A DNA stretch of 64,000 bases from positions 43,394 through 107,393 of the forward strand of contig NZ_JABKDD010000012.1 in assembly GCF_013623905.1 (NCBI RefSeq). Reading direction: 5' to 3'. A model generated the notes under the pieces. It was not told where the DNA came from. It ran no database searches and saw only the letters and a list, made by a program, of their open reading frames with translations. The first letter of the stretch is position 1, and every line of letters begins with the position of its first letter. Shown here one piece after another: positions 44,053 to 51,976 of this stretch. The translations under genes and the position numbers were made by a program. The DNA is from Brevibacterium sediminis (GTDB taxonomy: Bacteria; Actinomycetota; Actinomycetes; Actinomycetales; Brevibacteriaceae).

Positions 44053-44510
44053 TGTCGAAGGCCAAGATCGGAGCGATCATCGTTTCCGTCGTCCTCGTCT
44101 TCTACTTCGTCCTCATGGGTCAGCGGGCGTGGATCCTCGTCCGCGAGCCCGCGATGATCCCCAAGATCATGGGTATCGCCCTGTTCGTCCTGCCCGTAAT
44201 CGGCGCGTGGACGCTCATCGTCGAACTCGTCTTCGGCGCCCGTACGGAGAAGCTCGCCCGCATTCTCGGGGAGGAAGGCGGACTGCCCGTCGACGACCTG
44301 CCCAGGACGCCGGGCGGAAAGATCATCCGCGAGGCCGCCGACAGGGAATTCGTGAAGTACCAGGCCGAAGCCGAGGCCGCCCCCGAGGACTGGCGATCCT
44401 GGTTCCGGCTCTCGTGCGCCTACGATGCCAGCGGCGACCGGAAACGGGCGCGGGCCACGATGCGCAAATCGATCAGCCTCTTCCGGGAAGGTCAGAAGCA
44501 GGGCGCTTAG
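44052..44510 (+). CDS. Membrane-anchored protein with a TPR-like C-terminus
   Basis: 152 residues with two membrane segments (IGAIIVSVVLVFYFVLM, then MIPKIMGIALFVLPVIGAWT) and a soluble C-terminal part. PEDWRSWFRLSCAYDASGDR followed by KRARATMRKSIS looks like a tetratricopeptide-type helix pair. Proteins of this shape are encoded next to dapB in many Micrococcales. It overlaps dapB by one base (TGATG), so it is co-translated. The 3' end overlaps the convergent acyltransferase-like gene by 38 bases. Function unknown. Confidence 0.75.
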   Translation: MSKAKIGAIIVSVVLVFYFVLMGQRAWILVREPAMIPKIMGIALFVLPVIGAWTLIVELVFGARTEKLARILGEEGGLPVDDLPRTPGGKIIREAADREFVKYQAEAEAAPEDWRSWFRLSCAYDASGDRKRARATMRKSISLFREGQKQGA

Positions 44511-45753
44511 GTCCCGGCGACGCCACCCTGATGATGCCCGCGATCCCGCCTTCCAACGGGCCGCGGCTGCTGACAACCAACTTCCACAGCAGCGGCAGCA
44601 GCACGAATGTGAGTGCGTGGATGACGAACTCGAGAGTCTGCTCGCCAGCAGTTGCGGATTCCTCCAACGGATCGCCGACGATCTGAGACCTCGTGATCTC
44701 CAACAGCACGACGTGCGCCGAATACACGCTCAACGGCATCGATCCCGGAGCCGACAGCGGTGCGAGCACCCATGACTGGCGACCCAAGAGCGCTGCAGCG
44801 GCCTGGCATGCAGCGATCGTCATCACCGCGGTTCCACCCGTGGAGAGCAGATCGAACGGCGTCCCCGAATGCGGTCCCGCGATCGCCAGCCACCACCACG
44901 ACGTCGCCGGAGTCACGCCGTAGCTGCCGGTGAACAGGGCCGCCGTGAGATCCGTGCCCCACATCTGCGCAACCTCCACGAGCGCGGCATCACCGCCGAA
45001 GACATTGAGCAGAATCCATGAGGCGCCGCGACCGATGATGAAGAGTCCGAGTCCGGTGGTGAACAGTGCGAGCAGGTGGCGCCCGATGTCGAGCTTCGCC
45101 ACGGCCATGCCGAGCAGAATGTATGACAGCCACTGCAGCACCGGGTAATAGCCGGTGAGGAAGAGATCGGTGAGCATCGTCCCCGGCGTCGCGAAGTCGA
45201 AGAAGCCCATCGGCAGGTAGCTCGGTTCGAGGAGGAACGTCGAACGCACCCACATCGAGACGACGGGGGAGACGACCATCCAGACCCCGGCGATCGCGAA
45301 CAGCGCCCCCGCGCGCAGCCGCAGGAAGAACAGGGCGAGGGCGAACATGATCCCGTAGTTGACGAGGATGACCGCGAGCAGTCCGGAGATCGACCCGAGG
45401 CAGAGCCCGATGAGGACGATGGCCGCCGCCCGGATGAGCACGCTCGGTGCCGCATCGCGCAACCGCCCCGACACTGCCATCCGCGATCGGGTCGAGAGCA
45501 CCAGGGAACAGCCGGCGAGGACCGCGAACAGCGCCGAGGCGCGCCCGGCGAAGACCGCCGCCCAGGTCGGCATCCCCGTCTCGTCGCTGAGGGCGAAGAT
45601 GTGCGTGACCATCATCGCCAAGAGGGCGATCCCGCGGGCGACATCGAGTCCGATGAGCCGCCCATCGGGGCTGAGCCGACGGGCAACCCTCGCCGAGGTG
45701 GCCGTGGAGTCCGCGTCGTGCGCTCGGTGAGGTTCCGCCGGGTGAGAGCTCAT
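44473..45753 (-). CDS. DUF418/heparan-acetyltransferase-like membrane protein
   Basis: About 426 residues with ten or so hydrophobic segments. The start GRLIGLDVARGIALLAMMVTH is the signature of the heparan-alpha-glucosaminide N-acetyltransferase-like (DUF1624)/DUF418 group: R-x-x-x-L-D-x-x-R-G, then a His. PLSVYSAHVVLLEI near the C-terminus matches the conserved YTxH-type motif of that superfamily. Members are membrane acyltransferases or are uncharacterised. The Met at 45753 is taken; a GTG at 45777 would add eight residues. It is divergent from the zinc metallopeptidase with a gap under 70 bases, and its 3' end overlaps the previous gene tail-to-tail. Confidence 0.8.
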   Translation of the reverse strand: MSSHPAEPHRAHDADSTATSARVARRLSPDGRLIGLDVARGIALLAMMVTHIFALSDETGMPTWAAVFAGRASALFAVLAGCSLVLSTRSRMAVSGRLRDAAPSVLIRAAAIVLIGLCLGSISGLLAVILVNYGIMFALALFFLRLRAGALFAIAGVWMVVSPVVSMWVRSTFLLEPSYLPMGFFDFATPGTMLTDLFLTGYYPVLQWLSYILLGMAVAKLDIGRHLLALFTTGLGLFIIGRGASWILLNVFGGDAALVEVAQMWGTDLTAALFTGSYGVTPATSWWWLAIAGPHSGTPFDLLSTGGTAVMTIAACQAAAALLGRQSWVLAPLSAPGSMPLSVYSAHVVLLEITRSQIVGDPLEESATAGEQTLEFVIHALTFVLLPLLWKLVVSSRGPLEGGIAGIIRVASPGPKRPASDLPGRG

Positions 45754-45809
45754 GGAACGATTCTCACACGACTTCACTTCTGCGCGCCCTCCCGCGTACG
45801 CTCCCGGGG

Positions 45810-45815
45810 TATCTT
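45810..45815 (+). promoter_or_regulatory. -10 box for leaderless metallopeptidase gene
   Basis: TATCTT ends six bases before the ATG at 45822 with no ribosome binding site between. Confidence 0.5.
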
Positions 45816-45821
45816 TATGCC

Positions 45822-46700
45822 ATGACCTTCAACCCGAACGCCGATATCAGCGGCAACAGGACGAGCAAACGCGGTCGCAACACCGCGATCGTCGGGGGCG
45901 GCGGCGTGGGCATCGTCGGCCTGCTCGTCTTCCTCATCGGACCGCTGCTCGGCGTTGATGTCACCGGACTGATGGGCGGAATCACCCCTGACGACGGCGG
46001 CCAGAACCAATCGAGCGGGACGAGCATGTCCCAGTGCGATACGGGCGAGGATGCGAACACGAACATCGACTGCCGAATGGCCGGAGCACAGGTCGTTCTC
46101 GACGACTACTGGGCGCAGAAGGTCGACGGCTACGAACCGCCGGCGATGACACTGGTCGACGGTCAGACCTCGACCGGTTGCGGGACCGCATCGAACCAGG
46201 TCGGACCCTTCTACTGCCCGGCCGATCAGGGCGTCTACATCGATCCGAGCTTCTTCGACATTCTGCGCCAGCAGTACGGTGCCTCGGCCGATGAGCTCGC
46301 CCAGCTCTATATCGTCGGCCACGAATGGGGTCACCACATCCAGAACATCACGGGTGTGATGAGCGAACATCCGAACAACGGCACGGGTCCGGAGAGCAAC
46401 GGCGTGCGCACCGAACTCCAAGCCGACTGCTACGCAGGCGCCTGGCTGGGCAAGGTCACCACTCTCACCGACGACAACGGCACTCCGTATCTCGAAGAGC
46501 CCTCCAAAGAACAGCTCGACGACGCTCTCAACGCGGCCTTCGTCGTCGGCGACGATCACATCCAGGAGCAGTCCGGCTTCGTCAACCCGGAATCCTTCAC
46601 CCACGGCTCGAGCAAGCAGCGCCAGAAATGGTTCACCACCGGATACAACGAGGGCCTGAACAGCTGCGACACCTTCGAAGTGTCGGGCAACGAGCTCTGA
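45822..46700 (+). CDS. YpfJ-type neutral zinc metallopeptidase
   Basis: 292 residues of the putative neutral zinc metallopeptidase family (PF04228). The N-terminus is basic, followed by one membrane segment (VGIVGLLVFLIGPLLGV), then a Gly/Ser/Asp stretch. The catalytic HExxH is in YIVGHEWGHHIQNITG at about residues 166-170, with RTELQADCYAGAWLGK as the downstream ligand region. VYIDPSFFDILRQQYGASAD precedes the zinc motif, as in relatives. The bulk of the protein is probably outside the membrane; substrates of this family are not established. ATG is likely leaderless. Confidence 0.92.
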   Translation: MTFNPNADISGNRTSKRGRNTAIVGGGGVGIVGLLVFLIGPLLGVDVTGLMGGITPDDGGQNQSSGTSMSQCDTGEDANTNIDCRMAGAQVVLDDYWAQKVDGYEPPAMTLVDGQTSTGCGTASNQVGPFYCPADQGVYIDPSFFDILRQQYGASADELAQLYIVGHEWGHHIQNITGVMSEHPNNGTGPESNGVRTELQADCYAGAWLGKVTTLTDDNGTPYLEEPSKEQLDDALNAAFVVGDDHIQEQSGFVNPESFTHGSSKQRQKWFTTGYNEGLNSCDTFEVSGNEL

Positions 46701-46863
46701 CTGACGGTTCCGCCCAACAGCAATCGCACCCCCCCCAACCGGCGATCGACACCTCGGGAGCCGACCCTTGCCGCCGTTCGTCATACGGTGATATGAATAA
46801 CTGAGGCAGCCCCATCGAGGGGCAGCCACCCAGTCCCACCCGACGATCTGATCAAGGACGATC

Positions 46864-48864
46864 ATGTCTCAGCTGTTCCCGCACCTCTTCGAACCCATCA
46901 CCATCGGCTCCACAACGATCCGCAACCGCATCGTCTCCTCCGGCCATGACACCGTCCTCGACGATCACGGCCACATCGGCGACGACCTCGTCGCCTACCA
47001 TGAGGCCCGCGCGAAAGGCGGAGCCGGACTCATCGTCCTCCAGGTCTCCGGCGTCCACGAAACCGCCCGCTACACCAGCCACGTCCTCATGGCCACCGAC
47101 GAATCCTCCGTCCCCGGTTACCAAAACGTCGCCGAGGCGGTCCACCGCCACGGAGCAACGATCTTCGCCCAGCTCTTCCACCCCGGCCGAGAAGTCATGG
47201 ACGGCGAGCGCGGCATGGCACCACGGGCCAAGGCCCCGAGCGACGAACCGCAGGAACGCTTCAAAGTCGTCCCCGAGTCTCTGACCACCGCTGAGGTCAG
47301 AGACATCATCGCCGGCTACGGACATGCAGCGAAACGCATCGCCGACTCCGGAATCGACGGCGTCGAGATCGTCGCCAGCCACGGCTACCTGCCCATCCAA
47401 TTCTTCAACCCCGCCGTCAACACCCGCACCGACGACTACGGCGGCAGCCCGGAGGACCGTCGCCGCTTCCTCACCGAGGTGGCCCAGACCGTCCGTGCCG
47501 CCGTGGGACCCGACGTCGTGGTGGGCGTGCGGATCTCCGGTGAGGAGAAGACCGAGGACGGCCTCGTCGCCACCGAGATCCTCGACCTCATCGAACACCT
47601 CGACTCCCTGACCACCGACGGCGTCGACTGCCTCGACTACTTCTCGATCACCGCCGGCGATTCCTCCACTCTGCAGGGCGCCGTCCACATCGTGCCCTCG
47701 ATGCAGATCGACCCCGGCTACGCCGCGAACCTGTCCGAGCAGGTCAAGAAGATCACCGACAAGACCGTCATGGTCGCCGGCCGCATCAACCAACCCCACG
47801 AAGCCGAAGTCGCGATCGCCGAGGGCCGCACCGATATGGCGATCATGACCCGCGCGATGATCTGCGATCCCGAAATCGCGAACAAATCCCGGGCCGACAA
47901 CGTCGATGAAATCCGCGCCTGCATCGGCTGCAACCAAGCCTGCATCGGCCACTTCCAACAGGGCGTGCCGATCTCGTGCATCCAATTCCCCGAATCCGGC
48001 CGGGAACTCACCTTCCTTCCCCGACCGACGGTGCGCACCCGACGCAAGATCCTCGTCATCGGCGGGGGACCGGCCGGACTCAAGGCCGCCGCGGTCGCCG
48101 CCGAACAGGGAGATGACGTCGTCCTGTGCGAGAAGGAGCCCCACCTCGGCGGGGCGGTGCTGCTGGCTCAGGAACTGCCGTATCGATCCGAATTCGGGGG
48201 AGCGGCGACGAACCTTACCGCCGAGGCAGCCCGCGCCGGCGTCGACATCCGCACCTCCGTACCGGCCACCCAGGACCTCATCACCGAGGTGGCCCCCGAC
48301 CACGTCATCATCGCCACGGGAGCCGAACAGCGCATGCCCGCCCTCGAGATTGCTGACGACGCATTCGTCATCGGGGCTCGCGACTACCTGCGCGAGACCC
48401 CGGACCTGCCGCCCGGCCGCGTGCTCGTCACGGACTGGAAGGGCGATTGGATCGGACTCGGCATCGCCCTGCGGCTGGCCGAGGCCGGGCGACACGTGAG
48501 CTTGGCGACGGCGGCGAACTTCGCCGGTGCCGCGATCCAGCAATACACGCGCACCCTGCTCGTGTCCCAAGCGCTGCGGACCGGTCGGGTGCAATTCGTC
48601 AACGACGCTCGCCTCGTCGGCGTCGATGTCGACACCGGGTACCTGCAATCCACACTTTGCGAGGTCGTCCACGAGGTCGCCGACGTCGCCGCGACGATCG
48701 TCTCCGGCGCCCCGCGAGCGGTGACGGTCGACCTCGACTTCGGGGCCGCCTCGGTGACGGTGATCGGTGACGCCCTGGCCCCGCGCACGGTCGAAGAGGC
48801 CGTGTACGAAGGGCTGACCGCGGCCACCGCTCTGGCCGAACGACGAACACCGGTCACGGCGTGA
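46864..48864 (+). CDS. FMN/FAD/4Fe-4S oxidoreductase (2,4-dienoyl-CoA reductase/TMADH family)
   Basis: 666 residues in the layout of 2,4-dienoyl-CoA reductase, trimethylamine dehydrogenase and histamine dehydrogenase. An old-yellow-enzyme TIM barrel comes first (LFEPITIGSTTIRNRIVSSG, VEIVASHGYLPIQFFNPAVN). The cluster motif around residues 352-370 is CIGCNQACIGHFQQGVPISC. An FAD/NAD module follows (ILVIGGGPAGLKAAAVAAEQ, CEKEPHLGGAV). ATG follows AAGGACGATC. It overlaps the downstream TetR gene by four bases, so the regulator is co-expressed and may be the sensor of its substrate. Substrate not assignable from sequence. Confidence 0.87.
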   Translation: MSQLFPHLFEPITIGSTTIRNRIVSSGHDTVLDDHGHIGDDLVAYHEARAKGGAGLIVLQVSGVHETARYTSHVLMATDESSVPGYQNVAEAVHRHGATIFAQLFHPGREVMDGERGMAPRAKAPSDEPQERFKVVPESLTTAEVRDIIAGYGHAAKRIADSGIDGVEIVASHGYLPIQFFNPAVNTRTDDYGGSPEDRRRFLTEVAQTVRAAVGPDVVVGVRISGEEKTEDGLVATEILDLIEHLDSLTTDGVDCLDYFSITAGDSSTLQGAVHIVPSMQIDPGYAANLSEQVKKITDKTVMVAGRINQPHEAEVAIAEGRTDMAIMTRAMICDPEIANKSRADNVDEIRACIGCNQACIGHFQQGVPISCIQFPESGRELTFLPRPTVRTRRKILVIGGGPAGLKAAAVAAEQGDDVVLCEKEPHLGGAVLLAQELPYRSEFGGAATNLTAEAARAGVDIRTSVPATQDLITEVAPDHVIIATGAEQRMPALEIADDAFVIGARDYLRETPDLPPGRVLVTDWKGDWIGLGIALRLAEAGRHVSLATAANFAGAAIQQYTRTLLVSQALRTGRVQFVNDARLVGVDVDTGYLQSTLCEVVHEVADVAATIVSGAPRAVTVDLDFGAASVTVIGDALAPRTVEEAVYEGLTAATALAERRTPVTA

Positions 48865-49553
48865 GCCCACGACCGGCCCAACCCGCGGCCGAAACCGAGG
48901 CGAAGAAGGCGGCGATCATCCAGGCCACCCTCGACCAGATCGTCGACCGAGGCCCCACGGCTGTGCGCATGGCCGATGTGGCGAAGGCGGTCGGCATGTC
49001 GGTCGGGACAGTGCAGTACTACTTCGGGTCACGCGATGCCCTGCTCGCCGCAGCGTTCTCGGCCCACAGCGATGCGGTGCTCAAGGACATCGCCGACATG
49101 GCAAACCATAATGGCAAGAACACAGGCGAAGGGGCAGAGGCCAGTTCGCCTCGGTCCCGCCTGCACGCGGCCTTCACCGCCGTCCACGAGGTCGGCAACC
49201 ACGGCCAGAGGTCGCGGATCTGGATCGAGCTCGTCACCGCGGCACGCACCCATACGAGCCTGCAAGACTGTGTCGATTCCGTCTTCGAAGGGTGGCGCAG
49301 CCTGTTCTCACGCATCATCGGTGACGGCATCAGGACCGGAGATTTCACTCTTTACGGGCTCACCGCCACCGAGGTGGTCGATACGTTCATCGCCATCATC
49401 GACGGCTTCGACCTCGCCGCCGTTGCCGGACAGGGACCCGAGCCGACGACGATGGCGCGCATCCTCGGCGCGACTGCGGACGGCCTGTTGAGCGGTGGGA
49501 GTCCGGGCGCCGCTGCGACGCATTCGGGTCCGCACAATCCGGTCCGGTCATAG
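48861..49553 (+). CDS. TetR family regulator of the FMN/FAD oxidoreductase operon
   Basis: 230 residues. HTH region: KKAAIIQATLDQIVDRGPTA then VRMADVAKAVGMSVGTVQYY and FGSRDALLAAAFS. The C-terminal ligand domain (RSRIWIELVTAARTHTSLQD, VDTFIAIIDGFDLAAVAGQG) resembles BetI-like TetR members. The GTG start overlaps the oxidoreductase stop by four bases (GTGA). The gene ends 11 bases before the convergent AAA+ gene, with no hairpin between. Confidence 0.9.
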   Translation: MSPRPAQPAAETEAKKAAIIQATLDQIVDRGPTAVRMADVAKAVGMSVGTVQYYFGSRDALLAAAFSAHSDAVLKDIADMANHNGKNTGEGAEASSPRSRLHAAFTAVHEVGNHGQRSRIWIELVTAARTHTSLQDCVDSVFEGWRSLFSRIIGDGIRTGDFTLYGLTATEVVDTFIAIIDGFDLAAVAGQGPEPTTMARILGATADGLLSGGSPGAAATHSGPHNPVRS

Positions 49554-49564
49554 CCCGGCCCGCC

Positions 49565-50878
49565 TCACAGCCTGGCGATCGTCTCCACGTCCTCACCGAA
49601 CTCCCGAGCCGTCTCCTCGGACACCGTCGCCCGCGTCGCCCGCAGCGCTTCGAGATAGTCATCGGTCGAAAGCACATCAGACCGGGAGGCGATATCGACG
49701 TGCTGCTGTCGCAGCGACGACGCCAGAGCTTCCTGCGAAGCCCGCCGGGCCGCATATTCGATATCGGCCGGGGTCAGACCGTCACTGGCATCGACGAGCA
49801 CATCGAGATCGACACCGGCGATCGTATGCTCTGGAATGTAGCGAGACCAGATCGCCTCCCTGGCGGTGGCATCCGGCAAACCGATGGGAATGACATAGTC
49901 GAAGCGCCCATGCCGCAGGAACGCCGCATCGAGGGCACGGACGAAGTTCGTCGCACAGATGAGCAGCCGACCCTCCCGATCCCGGAACTCCGCAACCTGC
50001 TTGAGCAGCTCATTCGTCACCCCCTGCGTCGGCGACGGCGGCTCACCTCCGCGCTTCGACGCGATCTCCTCGACCTCATCGATGAACACCACAGCATGTT
50101 CGAGCTCATTGATCTGCTCGAACGTTGTTCGCAGACCCGCGGCCACACCGCCGGGCTCACCGGACAGACGCGACGGGAACACCTCGACGAACGGCCAGTC
50201 CAACCGCGACGCCACCGCCTTCGCGAACGTCGTCTTCCCCGTCCCCGGCGGACCGAAGAGCATCACCGCCCGAGGCGGCACGACCCCGAAATGATCGGCG
50301 AGATCCGGTTCGGCCAAGGGCACGACGAGGCGATCCTCGAGCATGTCCTTCTCCTCCTGCATCCCGCTCACCCCATCCCAGAGGTGGCGGGGCAGAATCC
50401 GTCCCCCGACCGTTTTGAGTCGGTCGAGCTCACGACGTTGCACCGGCAAGTGCCGCTCGACGTACTTCAGCCCGGACCGGGCCTCGAAACCGTTGGCCAC
50501 CAGACCATCGCAGGCCGACGTCCCCGCGGGAATGAGCATCGACAGCTTCCCCAAGCCCAGCGGCATGAGGCGTCGTTCGAGCGCATCGAGCAGCCCCGCC
50601 TCGGCGCGGGTGCCCTGCTCAGGATCGGCACGCACCGCCTCCAGGACATGGAAGAACACGAGAACTCCCTGACCGTGCGCGGCGCGGCCGACGGCGGCAC
50701 CGACGATCTCCTCATCGCGGACGGCCACGACGGCCTGATTGCGCTGGCAGGCGGCCAACACCTCGGAGAGCGGATAGAGCGGGGGAGCGGCCTCGGATTC
50801 CGGGACGGCGGCTTCGAAGAGACGGATGATTCCGTCGAGGTCATCATCATGGAAATCGCGGATGCGGGTGCGGGTCAT
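49565..50878 (-). CDS. GNAT-AAA+ fusion ATPase
   Basis: 437 residues combining two folds. Residues 1 to about 150 are GNAT-like (TRIRDFHDDDLDGIIRLFEA, QAVVAVRDEEIVGAAVGRAA, LVANGFEARSGLKYVERHLP) but lack a clear R/Q-x-x-G-x-G/A acetyl-CoA loop. The second part is a CDC48/FtsH-type AAA+ domain: Walker A FGPPGTGKTTFAKAVASRL, Walker B AVVFIDEVEEIASKRGG, sensor 1 LLICATNFVRALD, and an arginine-finger region LRHGRFDYVIPIGLPD. The C-terminal lid includes GLTPADIEYAARRASQEAL. The start follows AAAGGAGTTTTCG. Partner proteins and substrate are unknown; there is no protease domain. Confidence 0.85.
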   Translation of the reverse strand: MTRTRIRDFHDDDLDGIIRLFEAAVPESEAAPPLYPLSEVLAACQRNQAVVAVRDEEIVGAAVGRAAHGQGVLVFFHVLEAVRADPEQGTRAEAGLLDALERRLMPLGLGKLSMLIPAGTSACDGLVANGFEARSGLKYVERHLPVQRRELDRLKTVGGRILPRHLWDGVSGMQEEKDMLEDRLVVPLAEPDLADHFGVVPPRAVMLFGPPGTGKTTFAKAVASRLDWPFVEVFPSRLSGEPGGVAAGLRTTFEQINELEHAVVFIDEVEEIASKRGGEPPSPTQGVTNELLKQVAEFRDREGRLLICATNFVRALDAAFLRHGRFDYVIPIGLPDATAREAIWSRYIPEHTIAGVDLDVLVDASDGLTPADIEYAARRASQEALASSLRQQHVDIASRSDVLSTDDYLEALRATRATVSEETAREFGEDVETIARL

Positions 50879-51040
50879 CGAAAACTCCTTTGTTTCGGTG
50901 GCGGGCAGGGCTCAAGAGTAGACGATCGAACGGCCGCAGGTGTGATCCGTCTCTCAACGTGACCGCACGGGCACCGCAGGCGAGGCGAACGACACCCGCA
51001 ACGCGGGTGGACCACTGCACTCATGAGAGGACGTGGGCGC

Positions 51041-51046
51041 TATCCT
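51041..51046 (+). promoter_or_regulatory. -10 box for leaderless dapA
   Basis: TATCCT ends six bases before the ATG at 51053; no Shine-Dalgarno is visible. Confidence 0.5.
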
Positions 51047-51052
51047 GGTTCT

Positions 51053-51976
51053 ATGGCGATTCTCGGTGACCAGGCAGCAGCGACTGCCATTGACGCGTTC
51101 GGTTCCGTCGGCACTGCAATGGTGACTCCATTCAAGCGCGACGGCAGCATCGACTATGCGTCCGTGGAGAAGGTGGCGAACCACCTCGTCGAGCTCGGCA
51201 ACGACATGCTCGTCGTCTCCGGCACCACCGGCGAATCTCCCACGACGACCGACGACGAGAAGGTCGAACTCATCCGCGTCGTCCGCGGCGTCATCGGCAA
51301 GCGGGCGAAGATCGTCGCCGGCACCGGCAACAACGTCACCGCACACACCATCGACCTCTCCCGCCGCTCGGCCGACGCCGGAGCCGACGGGATCCTGCTC
51401 GTCACCCCGTACTATTCGAAGCCGACCCAACCGGCGATCGAAGCCCATATGCGCGCGGCCGCCGACTCCACCGACCTGCCGGTCATGCTCTATGACATTC
51501 CCGGCCGCGCCGGTGCCCCGATCATCACGGACACCCTGCTGCGACTCTCGGACCACCCGAACATCCTCGCGGTCAAGGACGCCAAGGGCGACCTCTTCGC
51601 CTCCTCGTTCGTCATGAACAACTCCTCGCTCGTGTACTACTCCGGCGAGGACGCCCTCAACCTGCCGCTGCTGTCCCTCGGCGCGCTCGGACTCGTGTCC
51701 GTGGCCGGACACGTCTGCTCGGACCGGTTCGCCGCCATGGTCTCCGCAGTGGCGAACAACGACCTCAACACCGCACGCACCCTTTCCCGCGACACCGCGG
51801 ACGTGGTGGATGCGCTCATGAACCACATGCCGGGAGTGATCTCGGCGAAGGCCGCTCTGCAGGCCCAAGGAATACTCGACAACCGCGACGTGCGTATGCC
51901 GCTGCTCCCAGCTGATGAGGAACAGATGGCGTTCGTCGCCGCCCAATTGACCAGGAGTGGTTACCTCAGTGAATAA
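51053..51976 (+). CDS. dapA: 4-hydroxy-tetrahydrodipicolinate synthase
   Basis: First step of the lysine/DAP branch, condensing pyruvate with aspartate semialdehyde. 307 residues: GTAMVTPFKRDGSIDY, VVSGTTGESPTTTDDEK, VTPYYSKPTQPAIEAHMRA, VMLYDIPGRAGAPI (catalytic Tyr), and ILAVKDAKGDL with the Schiff-base Lys. ATG at 51053 is preferred over 51023 because it follows a -10 hexamer by six bases and matches the family N-terminus. The 3' end overlaps the RNase J start by eight bases; dapA-rnj is a common actinobacterial pair. Confidence 0.96.
   Translation: MAILGDQAAATAIDAFGSVGTAMVTPFKRDGSIDYASVEKVANHLVELGNDMLVVSGTTGESPTTTDDEKVELIRVVRGVIGKRAKIVAGTGNNVTAHTIDLSRRSADAGADGILLVTPYYSKPTQPAIEAHMRAAADSTDLPVMLYDIPGRAGAPIITDTLLRLSDHPNILAVKDAKGDLFASSFVMNNSSLVYYSGEDALNLPLLSLGALGLVSVAGHVCSDRFAAMVSAVANNDLNTARTLSRDTADVVDALMNHMPGVISAKAALQAQGILDNRDVRMPLLPADEEQMAFVAAQLTRSGYLSE

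Noticed and set aside
46852..48870. A 672-codon minus-strand frame
   Set aside because: Antisense shadow of the FMN/FAD oxidoreductase; no domain pattern and no ribosome binding site.
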